From Mycolicibacterium phocaicum (GTDB taxonomy: Bacteria > Actinomycetota > Actinomycetes > Mycobacteriales > Mycobacteriaceae): DNA of 64,000 nt. How positions within the stretch are numbered: position 1 is the stretch's first letter; every line of letters begins with the position of its first letter. Below are positions 41,231 through 49,682 of this stretch, one piece after another. Made by a program: the position numbers and the translations under genes. The stretch is from contig NZ_AP022616.1 of the NCBI RefSeq assembly GCF_010731115.1, positions 3,100,001-3,164,000 on the forward strand, given 5' to 3'. The notes under the pieces were generated by a model. The model was not told the DNA's origin and searched no databases. It saw only the letters and a program-made list of their open reading frames with translations.

Positions 41231-42265
41231 ATGGCAGCGAGGTCAGTTCGACCGGAGACGATCAAGATTTCGGGGCGCACCCTGCGGCCTACTCCCGTAT
41301 TCGATACCTACTGGCGATTTGCCTCTGAACGCCAAGCCATCTACGAGGCTCGCCTGGGAGAGCAAGGCGCTCCCTGGACAGCAGACCCGATCCTTACGAA
41401 CTTTCGATTCACGAACTGTTACCGAGCCTCCGACCGCGTGAGCCAGTTCCTGATCCAACGCGTCGCCTACGCCGGCGACCAATCTGCCGACGAGACGACT
41501 TTCCGAGTTCTGCTCTTCAAGTTCTTCAACCGAATCAGCACTTGGGAGCTGCTGGAAAACGAACTAGACGACCTACGATGGAGCGACTTCGATCTCGATC
41601 ATTTCGACCAGATCCTCAGCGACACGTTCGATCGCGGTCACCGCCTGTACTCGGCTGCCTATGTCATTCCGCCACCCCGTTTGGGAGCAAGCAGGAAGCA
41701 CACCAATCACCTGCGTCTCCTCCAATCAATGATGGAAGACGACCTCCCAGCTCGGCTTCAGGACTCACCGTCCATGAGGCACGCATTCGATCTGCTCCGC
41801 TCATACCCCACCATGGGAGACTTCCTCGCCTTCCAGATGCTCATCGACCTCAACTATTCGACGTTGCTCGACTTTGACGAAATGGACTACGTCGTCGCTG
41901 GCCCGGGAGCTCGTGACGGCATTCGTAAATGCTTCGGCGCTGAGGCGCGGGGCGTCGAGCACGACGTCATCCGCTACATGGCAGACGCCCAACACGAGCA
42001 CTTTGCTCGTCTCGGTCTTGACTTCGCCGGGCTCAACGGGCGCCCGTTACAACTCATCGACTGTCAGAACCTCTTCTGCGAGGTAGACAAGTACGCGCGA
42101 GTCGCACACCCAGAGTTTCAAGGTCTGAGCGGTCGATCCCGCATCAAGCAGAAGTTCGCGCCAGTCACGGATCGCCTGACTGCATGGTTTCCTCCCAAGT
42201 GGGGTATCAACGCACCCTCTGTGACCATCGCCCCTGTCTCACACCAAGAGCCAGCGTGGATCTGA
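41231..42265 (+). CDS. DNA-base-hypermodification-like protein (5-hmdU kinase helical domain type)
   Basis: 344 aa. VFDTYWRFASERQAIYEARL, PWTADPILTNFRFTNCYRASDRVSQFLI, and DFLAFQMLIDLNYS fit, from memory, the family annotated as 5-hmdU DNA kinase helical domain / alpha-glutamyl-putrescinyl thymine pyrophosphorylase clade 3, known from phages with modified thymines and from bacterial conflict loci. The reaction here is unproven. ATG 41231 follows GGGAGGGA. Its 3' end overlaps the MazG-type gene by 10 bp. It is 50 bp downstream of hsdR, so it may belong to the same transcript. Confidence 0.65.
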   Translation: MAARSVRPETIKISGRTLRPTPVFDTYWRFASERQAIYEARLGEQGAPWTADPILTNFRFTNCYRASDRVSQFLIQRVAYAGDQSADETTFRVLLFKFFNRISTWELLENELDDLRWSDFDLDHFDQILSDTFDRGHRLYSAAYVIPPPRLGASRKHTNHLRLLQSMMEDDLPARLQDSPSMRHAFDLLRSYPTMGDFLAFQMLIDLNYSTLLDFDEMDYVVAGPGARDGIRKCFGAEARGVEHDVIRYMADAQHEHFARLGLDFAGLNGRPLQLIDCQNLFCEVDKYARVAHPEFQGLSGRSRIKQKFAPVTDRLTAWFPPKWGINAPSVTIAPVSHQEPAWI

Positions 42266-43143
42266 ACGACTACCAGGCGTTAGCGTTACAGACCGACGTC
42301 CGGCCACAGCGGGAACTCGAAGACACGGTCGTTCACCTGCTTGGCCTAGCAGGCGAAGCAGGCTCGGTCGCCGCCGAATACAAGAAGCATCTGCGCGACG
42401 GCAAGGCACATGGCGCCTGGCGCGAGCGCATGGCAGAGGAACTGGGCGATGTCCTGTGGTACCTCGCCGCAATCGCCGACCGGCTGGATCTGAGACTCGC
42501 CGACATAGCGGCGGCCAATCTCGCCAAGACTCGGGCACGTTGGATTCCTGGCTTCCCCGCTCCCTTCGACGAATCGTTCCCCGAGAACGAGCGACTTCCA
42601 CGTTCGGGTGTCTACGAATTCCGGGCCGTGCCCGAGACTGAAGTCTCGCGCCCATCCGTTGATCTATTTTTCAACGGCCTGAAGGTCGGCGATCGACTTA
42701 CTGATGCGTCGGATTCACCCGACGGATACAGGTTTCATGACGTATTCCACCTTGCTTTTGCCACATTCCTCGGCTGGTCACCGTTGACGCGCGCGCTGCT
42801 CGGCCGCAAACGTCGAAGTGATCGGATCGTCGATGAGAACCAAGACGGCGGACGTGCGGTGGTGTTGGAGGAGGGTATTTCCGCGCTTGCGTTTGCCTAC
42901 GGCGCCGAACACGGACTGCTCGACGGCGTCGAACACGTAGACCAGTCGCTCATAGGCGCCATCGACAGCGCTTCAGCCAACGTCGAGGTTGCGGATAGAA
43001 CTGGCGCCGACTGGGAACGAGCGATCCTGGCCGGCTTCAAGGTGTTTCGCGAATTGCTGGCTCATGACGGCGGCTTTGTAGCATTCGACGCCGACGCTGG
43101 CCAACTCGAGTTCATGTCCGAGAAGCCCGTGACCTCGGACTAA
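42256..43143 (+). CDS. MazG-type nucleoside triphosphate pyrophosphohydrolase
   Basis: 295 aa. The N-terminal MazG-like domain has VVHLLGLAGEAGSVAAEYKKHL and MAEELGDVLWYLAAIADRL (the EExxxD metal motif). The second half (GYRFHDVFHLAFATFLGWSPLTRALL, VVLEEGISALAFAYG) is a second all-alpha domain usual in this two-domain family. MazG enzymes hydrolyse dNTPs or alarmones, so nucleotide-pool control during infection is a likely role. Start is the GTG at 42256 overlapping the previous gene. Its stop overlaps the stop of the convergent SLOG gene by four bases. Confidence 0.82.
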   Translation: MDLNDYQALALQTDVRPQRELEDTVVHLLGLAGEAGSVAAEYKKHLRDGKAHGAWRERMAEELGDVLWYLAAIADRLDLRLADIAAANLAKTRARWIPGFPAPFDESFPENERLPRSGVYEFRAVPETEVSRPSVDLFFNGLKVGDRLTDASDSPDGYRFHDVFHLAFATFLGWSPLTRALLGRKRRSDRIVDENQDGGRAVVLEEGISALAFAYGAEHGLLDGVEHVDQSLIGAIDSASANVEVADRTGADWERAILAGFKVFRELLAHDGGFVAFDADAGQLEFMSEKPVTSD

Positions 43144-43985
43144 GAACTCAGTTTCGATAAACCCAAGATCGACAGAGTTGCCACGTCAGCCGGACGGTTG
43201 GTCTGAGCAAGCAACGCACGGTCGTCGCTCGTTAGGCCGTCGTCGGCGAACTCGCTCGGCAGGAGGTCGGACACAGAAGCCTCAACCTCGGTCGTGACGC
43301 CGGCCGGGAGTTCAGCAGGCAACCACTCGTACAGGTCAGGGTGGGCGATGCGTCCGACAAGGGTGGCTGCTCCCCCGAAGCCGCCGGCAATGAAAAGCGG
43401 CTTTCCCAGTGTTGCTGTCAGTGCAGCCTCTTCCGCTATACCGGGGAAGGCCCCAGCGAATCCGACGACTTTGCCACCTAAGACGACACGCGCATCGCTG
43501 ACGTCAGACGTGACTTTGCGCATCGCAGTCAAAGCTTGGCCCGAATCGACTTCGCCACGAGCGAAACTGGCGGCAGATATGTCGGCAACTTCGCGCGCAA
43601 CGCCGGTCGCGTCGATGAACCGAACGCGTGCCTTGACGCTCAGCCCGCCTACGTACTCAAGGAGATCGGTATCGGCAATTCCAGCGTGCTCGGTGTAGGG
43701 CACGTAGTGCTCGAATGCGCCTGCAGCAGCTCCGTAGCGCTCAGCGTCCGATCTGTAGCGCTCAGCTTCGTCGAGCACAATGTTTGTGAAGCCCCAGTTG
43801 ATGCGGCCGCCATATACGACGGTGCCGCCGGCGATCAGAATTGCCCGCGTCAATTCGGCGACCGCGAGTTCGAGGTGCACATTGTAAAGGCCAAGCCGAG
43901 CGAGGTCGTCACTCTCGGAGACCGACAGCGCGATACGTTTGCCTTTCAATGCATTTCGAGGAACCAGCTCTGGATCATTGACCAT
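43140..43985 (-). CDS. SLOG-domain protein paired with a TIR protein
   Basis: 281 aa. KGKRIALSVSESDDLARLGLYNVHLELAVAELTRAILIAGGTVVYGGRI is a SLOG Rossmann-like nucleotide-binding domain of the TIR-associated kind (TPALS type, from memory); FIAGGFGGAATLVGRI later in the chain is the second glycine-rich nucleotide loop. SLOG domains sense or process nucleotides derived from NAD+. I start at ATG 43985, which overlaps the 3' end of the TIR gene by 11 bp, so the TIR and SLOG proteins are translationally coupled. The C-terminal ~60 residues are not assigned. Confidence 0.8.
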   Translation of the reverse strand: MVNDPELVPRNALKGKRIALSVSESDDLARLGLYNVHLELAVAELTRAILIAGGTVVYGGRINWGFTNIVLDEAERYRSDAERYGAAAGAFEHYVPYTEHAGIADTDLLEYVGGLSVKARVRFIDATGVAREVADISAASFARGEVDSGQALTAMRKVTSDVSDARVVLGGKVVGFAGAFPGIAEEAALTATLGKPLFIAGGFGGAATLVGRIAHPDLYEWLPAELPAGVTTEVEASVSDLLPSEFADDGLTSDDRALLAQTNRPADVATLSILGLSKLSS

Positions 43986-45192
43986 ACGACACCTCACCCC
44001 CGCGGAGCGCGAACGTTCTCGGAGTTAGCACGTCAACACGTCCGTCGAACCCGGCGAGTGTGCACATCTCATCAACGACGGCTCGCTCTTCTGCGCCGAG
44101 TGGCGGATCGGGGTGGATGATCCAGAGGTGCTCGTCATCGGCGTCTTCGGCTTTGTGGCGTGTCAGCCATTCGACAGCGGTGACCGGCTCGGGCGCATGT
44201 ACTGGCAACCAGTCGAACCCGTGCGCACTGATGTACGAGGACTGCGCCGTCCACAAGGCGCGCTTGAGAACTTCGTCGACAAGCTTGTCGAGTGCCTTCT
44301 CGATTGATGCGGCTGAGTCAGCACGAGCAAGGGGCACGGTCGGAACGTGATCCATTAGAAAGGAGCCACGAGACTCACCATCAGAAAGCGCCATGAGGCC
44401 GACAATCGGTACATCATTACGCTTAGCCACCAAGACCTCACGCTGGGTCCACTCCCGACTCGCATACCTGTCCGTCCGGACCATCAGCAACGCGCATGAC
44501 CGTGCCTCCCGCTTCAAGTCGGCCGCCCAATCGCTTCCAGGTTGCAGGTCGTGGGCGTCGAAGAATTCGGTGAGTTTGCTGTTGGCGATGATCGCACGGA
44601 CCTGTTCAAATACCGGCGGCCCGGGTAGCGCATCCTCTCCCAACGAATTGTGCTTCGCATGGCTCACGAAAACTTTGATCCTGTTCGCTGTCCCAGCGGC
44701 CAATTGTGCGATGGCCTGGCCAACACTGCGTTCGAGGAGACCCGCAACGCTGGCTGATTCGTCCGGGAGGCGCATGATCGAGGACAAGGCCGTTCCAAGC
44801 ACCGATCCATTCAAGTTGACGCCACCGGGCGCGAGCACCGGGAGAACCGCAACTTCAGATCCGTTGGCACCTACGCAAGCCCTGATGTAGTCGGCCCAAG
44901 TCTGGTCGGTTTCGGCCGCGTCCCTGAGAGCAAGGCCCACCACCGGAATCACTGCTGCAAACTGTGCCGGTTGGACAACTCCGGACGCGACGCCTGGCAA
45001 CAGCAATGGACGTGGGGCCGACATACCGGGCTGCCAGCTGGCACTGCGCCCATACACCTCCACCGCACCGCCCGCGAGGCCGGAGTAGGTCGGGGAGTGG
45101 AAGTGGTCGTGCAGTCGCCGGAAGATGCCCTCGCCAGCCACGTCTCCTGGGTGCCAGACAACGTACACATCGAGGATTGGAGGCACCGGCAT
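43975..45192 (-). CDS. TIR-domain protein with an N-terminal extension (TIR-SLOG system)
   Basis: 405 aa. The first ~165 residues (LDVYVVWHPGDVAGEGIFRRLHDHF, GGAVEVYGRSASW) look like a second TIR-like or Rossmann-type domain: it starts with a strand, a WHPGD loop and a helix. A canonical TIR domain spans ~170-320: RIKVFVSHAKHNSLGEDAL, FFDAHDLQPGSDWAADLKR, LLMVRTDRYASREWTQREVLVAKR with WTQRE as WxxxE. A third small C-terminal domain (LTRHKAEDADDEHLWIIHPDPPLG, VDVLTPRTFALRGG) follows. Coupled to the SLOG gene. The double-TIR reading is my inference. Confidence 0.8.
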   Translation of the reverse strand: MPVPPILDVYVVWHPGDVAGEGIFRRLHDHFHSPTYSGLAGGAVEVYGRSASWQPGMSAPRPLLLPGVASGVVQPAQFAAVIPVVGLALRDAAETDQTWADYIRACVGANGSEVAVLPVLAPGGVNLNGSVLGTALSSIMRLPDESASVAGLLERSVGQAIAQLAAGTANRIKVFVSHAKHNSLGEDALPGPPVFEQVRAIIANSKLTEFFDAHDLQPGSDWAADLKREARSCALLMVRTDRYASREWTQREVLVAKRNDVPIVGLMALSDGESRGSFLMDHVPTVPLARADSAASIEKALDKLVDEVLKRALWTAQSSYISAHGFDWLPVHAPEPVTAVEWLTRHKAEDADDEHLWIIHPDPPLGAEERAVVDEMCTLAGFDGRVDVLTPRTFALRGGEVSYGQ

Positions 45193-45285
45193 GCCCTGGA
45201 GCCTATGGGATCAGCGCGACGCGCACGGAGGACCCGAATTTGTCGGGGGTCGGCCGTACTCTCAAATAAGAAGGAGGCTCACATC

Positions 45286-45753
45286 ATGGCCGATCAGCAC
45301 AACGTATTCATCAGTCACCGTCACGAGGACGATGCCCTGGTCGGTCAGCTCAAGACCCTCCTATCGAAAAACGGGGCCGATGTCCGGGACTCCTCCGTCA
45401 CGAGCAACACCCCGAACGACGCCAATTCAGAGTCCTACATCAAACAAATCCTCGCCGACCGCATCAAGTGGGCCGGGAAGATCATTGTGATCATCTCCCC
45501 GGACACCAAGAACCACGAATGGGTCAGCTGGGAGATCGAGTACGCCAACCGGTACCCCGACAAACGCATCATCGGTGTGTGGGCCCCGGGAGCCGCCGGA
45601 GCCGACATGCCGCCCGAGCTCGACGAGTACGCGGACGCCGTCGTCGGCTGGAACAGTGAGGCGATCATTGACGCGCTCAACGGCAATGACAACTGGCAGG
45701 GACCCGACGGCGCGACAGTGCCTCCCCGGTCTATCAAGCGGCTCGCCTGCTAA
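45286..45753 (+). CDS. TIR-like protein, MTH538 (DUF1863) type
   Basis: 155 aa. QHNVFISHRHEDDALVGQLKTLL, SYIKQILADRIKWAGKIIVIISPDTKNHEWVSWEIEYAN and RIIGVWAPGAAGADMPPELDEYADAVVGW give the MTH538 TIR-like fold with WVSWE as the WxxxE motif. AAGGAGG precedes ATG 45286 at ideal distance. It is divergent from the TIR-SLOG pair and only 8 bp upstream of the Nmad2-type gene, with which it is probably co-translated. It differs from the TIR-like protein at 30448 and belongs to a separate module. Confidence 0.84.
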   Translation: MADQHNVFISHRHEDDALVGQLKTLLSKNGADVRDSSVTSNTPNDANSESYIKQILADRIKWAGKIIVIISPDTKNHEWVSWEIEYANRYPDKRIIGVWAPGAAGADMPPELDEYADAVVGWNSEAIIDALNGNDNWQGPDGATVPPRSIKRLAC

Positions 45754-45761
45754 CAACGACC

Positions 45762-46415
45762 TTGCGCCTCTTCAGTTACGTCGTCCGCTACGACTTCGGA
45801 TTCGCTCCCAACCCATTCGAGGGGTGGTGCACCGTCGCGGCCTGCAAGCCCGACATTCGACGTGCTGCCAAGGTAGGCGACTGGGTAGTCGGGACAGGCT
45901 CGGCGCAGAAAAAGTTGGCCGGGAAGCTCGTGTACGCGATGCGGGTCGAGGAGGTCTTGACTTTCGACGACTACTGGAAGGACTCCCGGTTCTCCCGCAA
46001 GATTCCGACAGATCAAGGTGCAGTGAAGCGCGCCTACGGCGACAACATCTACCGCCACGCCGACGACGGTTCGTGGCTGCAGGCAGACTCACGGCACAGC
46101 CTTGATGGCGGCGTTCCAAATCCCGGACATATCGCCACTGACACCTCAGTTGACTCTGTTCTGATCTCATCGCACTTCACCTACTTCGGCGGCGACGGAA
46201 TCGACGTTCCAACCCACCTACGCGAAAGCTTCGGTATTGATTTGGTCCAACGTGGACGCGGGCATCGTTGCAGGTTCCCCGACGAACTTGTTACAGCCGC
46301 CGTCTCTTGGCTCGACGGGCTCGATCGCGGCATTCTGGGCCGCCCAGCAGACTGGAAGCGATCAACCGGCGCCGTGACGGCCGCGGCACGTAGAGCGGCA
46401 GCTACGCCGACGTGA
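45762..46415 (+). CDS. Nucleotide modification-associated domain 2 (Nmad2) protein
   Basis: 217 aa. RLFSYVVRYDFGFAPNPFEGWCTVAACKPDIRRAAKVGDWVVGTGS and GDNIYRHADDGSWLQADSRHSL, then DTSVDSVLISSHFTYFGGDG, match the Nmad2 family, described in comparative work on DNA base hypermodification; its biochemical function is not established. The start is a TTG at 45762, 8 bp after the TIR-like gene stop; no ATG or GTG in frame precedes the conserved N-terminus. Together with the hypermodification-like protein at 41231 and MazG this makes three genes with a modified-nucleotide theme. Confidence 0.72.
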   Translation: MRLFSYVVRYDFGFAPNPFEGWCTVAACKPDIRRAAKVGDWVVGTGSAQKKLAGKLVYAMRVEEVLTFDDYWKDSRFSRKIPTDQGAVKRAYGDNIYRHADDGSWLQADSRHSLDGGVPNPGHIATDTSVDSVLISSHFTYFGGDGIDVPTHLRESFGIDLVQRGRGHRCRFPDELVTAAVSWLDGLDRGILGRPADWKRSTGAVTAAARRAAATPT

Positions 46416-46469
46416 CCGAATTGAACTGAGCGTTCCGGTCACGCCTATCCATACAAACACTGCGGACGT

Positions 46470-46997
46470 TTAATTCGTGGGGTGATTGCTAGGTAGAAAA
46501 TAGACGGCAGCCGCTTCAGCCTTGCCGCCACTGTGCTCATGGCCAACCGTCCCGAGACGTTGATAACCGAGCTTCTCGTAGAGTCGGATTGCGTCGCGAT
46601 CTTTGAGCATCACATCAAACGCCACCGCCAAATCATGTTCGTCGGCGAACGCACGCGCAGCCTTCATAAGAAGCGATCCAGCGCCAACATTGCGGTAGCG
46701 TGGATCAACGAAAAGCCTTGCGAGGATTGCTAATCGACTGATCTGCCCACCGGTGGCACGTTGCCAGAGCATCGCCGCATCGTCGGTGTCGCGTGCATTG
46801 GCCAACGCCACGTGGCCGATGACCTCCGCACCATACACAGCGACCCATGCGGCGAGTTCCGCCGGCGGCGCGATCCACGCTTCGGGATTGTCGACCCCTT
46901 CAACCGGATATCCGTCACGAGCATGGACGCGAACGAGAACGTCGGCGAGTGCGGCAAGGTCCGCCTGGCAGCGGCGACGGATGACTACGTCGTTCAT
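46470..46997 (-). CDS. GNAT-family N-acetyltransferase
   Basis: 175 aa. IRRRCQADLAALADVLVRVHARDGYPVEG, then the acetyl-CoA loop region LARLFVDPRYRNVGAGSLLMKAARAFADEHDLAVAFDV and AIRLYEKLGYQRLGTV show a complete GNAT fold. The substrate is unknown. It overlaps the GntR regulator's stop by four bases (ATGA at 46994-46997) on the same strand, so it is co-translated with the element's regulator, as in other pSAM2-type elements where a small gene follows KorSA. Confidence 0.83.
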   Translation of the reverse strand: MNDVVIRRRCQADLAALADVLVRVHARDGYPVEGVDNPEAWIAPPAELAAWVAVYGAEVIGHVALANARDTDDAAMLWQRATGGQISRLAILARLFVDPRYRNVGAGSLLMKAARAFADEHDLAVAFDVMLKDRDAIRLYEKLGYQRLGTVGHEHSGGKAEAAAVYFLPSNHPTN

Positions 46998-47782
46998 TCA
47001 TCCACCTTCATGGTGTAGTCGAGACCGGTGTAGTCGGCCCGCATGATGAATTCGGTGACCTCGAACGGTCGCTTGTCCTGATCAAGTCCGGTGTGCAACA
47101 CCACGAGGACGGGGACACCCTCGGGCATCATCAGTCCCCGCGCTTCCTCTGGGGTCGGCATCCGAGCTGTCACTTCTTCGCGCGTGTAGGTGATGAGATG
47201 GCCCTTGTCCTCGAATCGCGCGTAGAGGTCGCCAACTCCGAGTTCATCGTTGCGCGCCAAGACAGAACCCTTGGCGACATCCCATGGGATGTACGTGATG
47301 CCGATCTGCATGGGTTCAGAGTCCGCGAAGTACCAATTCTCCCTTCGCACAGCACTTTTCGCGTCCGCACTGATCCGCAGACGTTCGGCAATCGCTTTCG
47401 GAGGCACAACGCGCTCGATATTGGCCAAGAACGCATTAGGCACACGGTCCTGCGCACGCACTTCGGCGTGGAACGGCGACAACCCTGTTTCTTCGCGCAA
47501 CTTACGCGAGTAGCGTCGCTGCCCGAATCGCATCAGACGCGGCGCAGACCGGACGAATACACCCCGACCATGCTCGGCGGTGACCAAACCAGATTTTGCG
47601 AGCTGCCTGACGGCCTCGCGCGCCGTATTACGTGCCACGTCGTATGTCACTGCGAGCTGCCGCTCCGAAGGCAGCTTGTCCCCCGGCCCTAAATCTCCCG
47701 ACTCAATCGCAGCACGCAGCGCCGCCTCCACCTGCCGGCTGGCGGTGGAGTCACCTTGCGGAGTTCTTTCTGCGTCAGCCAC
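46994..47782 (-). CDS. GntR/UTRA regulator, KorSA-like
   Basis: 262 aa. N-terminal GntR HTH: SRQVEAALRAAIESGDLGPGDKLPSERQLAVTYDVARNTAREAVRQLAKSGLVTAEHGRGVFV (in pieces); then a UTRA effector domain with GITYIPWDVAKGSVLA, REEVTARMPTPEEARGLMMPEGVPVLVVLHTG and the FEVTEFIMRADYTGLDY tail. Such regulators (KorSA of pSAM2) silence replication and transfer functions. Start is the GTG at 47782; a start at 47824 would overlap the operator array. Three near-identical palindromes lie between this gene and the divergent transfer operon. Confidence 0.85.
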   Translation of the reverse strand: MADAERTPQGDSTASRQVEAALRAAIESGDLGPGDKLPSERQLAVTYDVARNTAREAVRQLAKSGLVTAEHGRGVFVRSAPRLMRFGQRRYSRKLREETGLSPFHAEVRAQDRVPNAFLANIERVVPPKAIAERLRISADAKSAVRRENWYFADSEPMQIGITYIPWDVAKGSVLARNDELGVGDLYARFEDKGHLITYTREEVTARMPTPEEARGLMMPEGVPVLVVLHTGLDQDKRPFEVTEFIMRADYTGLDYTMKVDE

Positions 47783-47800
47783 AGGGCAAGTGTAGAACAA

Positions 47801-47869
47801 CTGGCTCAAGCCACCTATTGACAAGTGGCTTAAGCCAGTCTTACCGTGGCTTTACTGGCTCAAGCCAGT
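47801..47869. promoter_or_regulatory. Triple operator (TGGCTYAAGCCA palindromes) between regulator and transfer genes
   Basis: Three copies: CTGGCTCAAGCCAC (47801-47814), GTGGCTTAAGCCAG (47825-47838) and ACTGGCTCAAGCCAGT (47854-47869), at 24 and 29-bp spacing. They cover the divergent promoters of the KorSA-like gene and the translocase operon, so the regulator probably represses both. Confidence 0.85.
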
Positions 47870-47922
47870 TGCGATGGGACCTCCAACGCACAAGGAAAAC
47901 CACAACCAGGAGACGAAAACCC

Positions 47923-48366
47923 ATGGATATCAAGGTGACTGGAGATGTTTACGCGTGGATCGTCAAGCCGGCCCGGCCGCGATCGATGTACTCCGGCCGA
48001 GGCGAAGGCCGCGTAGCAACTGGGCGTGAGTACGACGATGACGGTGCCCCACCCTCCGCAGCGGAGGTGCTGCTCATCAGCGATTCACTCGGCGTCACGC
48101 CCGGCGCCACCCTGGTCATGCCCGACAGCGTGGCTGCAGCAGTGCCGGTCGGGGCCATCGTGGCGGTCACCGGCCGCAACGAGTTGTCAGCACGAATCCT
48201 CGGAGGCGACTTCGGCAGCACCCGCGTCTCAATCCTCGGCATCACCGACGCCCGCATCATCGCCGACGGCGCACAACTGATCCGCGAAGCCGCCATCAGG
48301 AACAACACTGCTGGCCGAAGCGCCAGCGGAACCGCCGCACCGACGCCCGGGAAGGTGTCGGCATGA
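47923..48366 (+). CDS. Small protein of the transfer operon
   Basis: 147 aa. MDIKVTGDVYAWIVKPARPRSMYSG, VLLISDSLGVTPGATLVMPDSVAAAVPVGAIVAVTGRNELSARILGGDFGSTRVSILGI: a strand-rich chain without membrane segments. I do not know its function; genes of this size often precede the FtsK/TraB gene in actinomycete integrative elements. Start is ATG 47923 after CAGGAG. Its TGA overlaps the translocase ATG by four bases. Confidence 0.7.
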   Translation: MDIKVTGDVYAWIVKPARPRSMYSGRGEGRVATGREYDDDGAPPSAAEVLLISDSLGVTPGATLVMPDSVAAAVPVGAIVAVTGRNELSARILGGDFGSTRVSILGITDARIIADGAQLIREAAIRNNTAGRSASGTAAPTPGKVSA

Positions 48367-49682
48367 ACCCCAATCCGTACGCACCCGTCGACCCCGACAC
48401 GCCCCTGCGGTTCGACCACCTCCTACACCTGCTGACCACGGTCGCTATTTGGTGCGCCGTGTTCGTCGTCATCAGTGCCGCGACACTGTCGTATTGGCGG
48501 CTGCATTCACCCGAGACTTTCGAGCGCGACTTCGCGGCACCAGCCCGCAGGATGCGGTGGCGACTGTGGGCCATTCTCACCTGGGAGCGGTTGGCCAAGC
48601 GGTGCGGATTGTCCGCATCCGAGCACGTCACACGGAAGGACAACGAAGGCCGCCCAGTCACTGAGACGGTCTGGTTCCATCCAAAGTTGGTGCAGGTAAA
48701 GGCATCTGGTCACTGCCTGCATCTGACGGTACGAACCCGCACGGGACTGACGGTCGAAGACTTGGAGCGTGCCGTTCCCGCAATACGCGACGCAGCGCGA
48801 GCACACTCCGCACGCTCGGTCGTCATCGCGCCCGGCGCAGTTCAGATCGAGCTGGTGATGCGCGAACAGCTCGCCGCAGTCAACCACAGCGCACCATCGT
48901 CAGCGTTGGCCGTCCGCAATGTGCAGCTCGGCCGCTGCGAAAACGGCAACCCCTGGACCCTAACCATCACCGGCCGACATACCCTCACGGTCGGCTGCTC
49001 CGGCGCAGGCAAAGGATCAATCTTCTGGGGTATCGCAGGCGGCTACGGGCCAGCAGTCGCCGCTGGGTTGGTCCGGCTGGTTGGGATCGACCTCAAATAC
49101 GGTATCGAATTGTCCGTCGGTGCAAACCTGTTCACCAAGATCGCCACCACGGAGTCCGAAGCAGTGAAAACCCTTGCCGCACTGGAAAAGCTGATGGACA
49201 AGCGCGGCCTTGCGATGGCAGGCAAGACCCGCGAACACACTCCCACCACATCAGCTCCCCTAACTGTCCTGCTGATCGACGAACTTGCCGGGGTCACGGC
49301 ATACATGAGCGACCCGGCCCTACGCAAGGAAGCCGCAGCCTCGCTGTCCCGGATTCTCACCAAGGGCCGCGCATTGGGCATCGTCGTGGCGGCGTTCCTC
49401 CAGGACCCCCGCAAAGAGGTGCTCCCGATGCGCGGATTGTTCACCCAAACCATCGCGCTGCGGCTCCGGTCCCGCGAGGAAGTCACGATGGTGCTCGGTG
49501 ACGGATTGGCCGACAAGGCACCTGCACACCGCATCAGCCCGGACGTGCCCGGCACAGGATACGTCGTCGCGGAAGACGGACAAGTCACCAGAGTGCGTTC
49601 CGACTACTGGAGCGATGACCAAATTCGCACGACAGCAAGGAAATACGGACGGTCAAACACCACCGGAGCGGGCCATGAATGA
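48363..49682 (+). CDS. FtsK/SpoIIIE-type DNA translocase (TraB-like transfer protein)
   Basis: 439 aa. One membrane helix near the N-terminus (LLTTVAIWCAVFVVISAATLSYW), then an AAA+ FtsK domain with Walker A TVGCSGAGKGS (~215), Walker B LTVLLIDELAGV (~300), and RAIGIVVAAFLQDPR-like sensor strand and RLRSREEVTMVLGDG. In AICEs this protein moves double-stranded DNA between cells, without a relaxase. No gamma domain is visible at the C-terminus, so clt recognition may use another part. Overlaps the genes on both sides (ATGA). Confidence 0.86.
   Translation: MNPNPYAPVDPDTPLRFDHLLHLLTTVAIWCAVFVVISAATLSYWRLHSPETFERDFAAPARRMRWRLWAILTWERLAKRCGLSASEHVTRKDNEGRPVTETVWFHPKLVQVKASGHCLHLTVRTRTGLTVEDLERAVPAIRDAARAHSARSVVIAPGAVQIELVMREQLAAVNHSAPSSALAVRNVQLGRCENGNPWTLTITGRHTLTVGCSGAGKGSIFWGIAGGYGPAVAAGLVRLVGIDLKYGIELSVGANLFTKIATTESEAVKTLAALEKLMDKRGLAMAGKTREHTPTTSAPLTVLLIDELAGVTAYMSDPALRKEAAASLSRILTKGRALGIVVAAFLQDPRKEVLPMRGLFTQTIALRLRSREEVTMVLGDGLADKAPAHRISPDVPGTGYVVAEDGQVTRVRSDYWSDDQIRTTARKYGRSNTTGAGHE

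Noticed and set aside
43985..43997. SLOG gene start at 43997
   Set aside because: The ATG at 43985 leaves a smaller overlap with the TIR gene and avoids the MRCR extension, which has no homology support.
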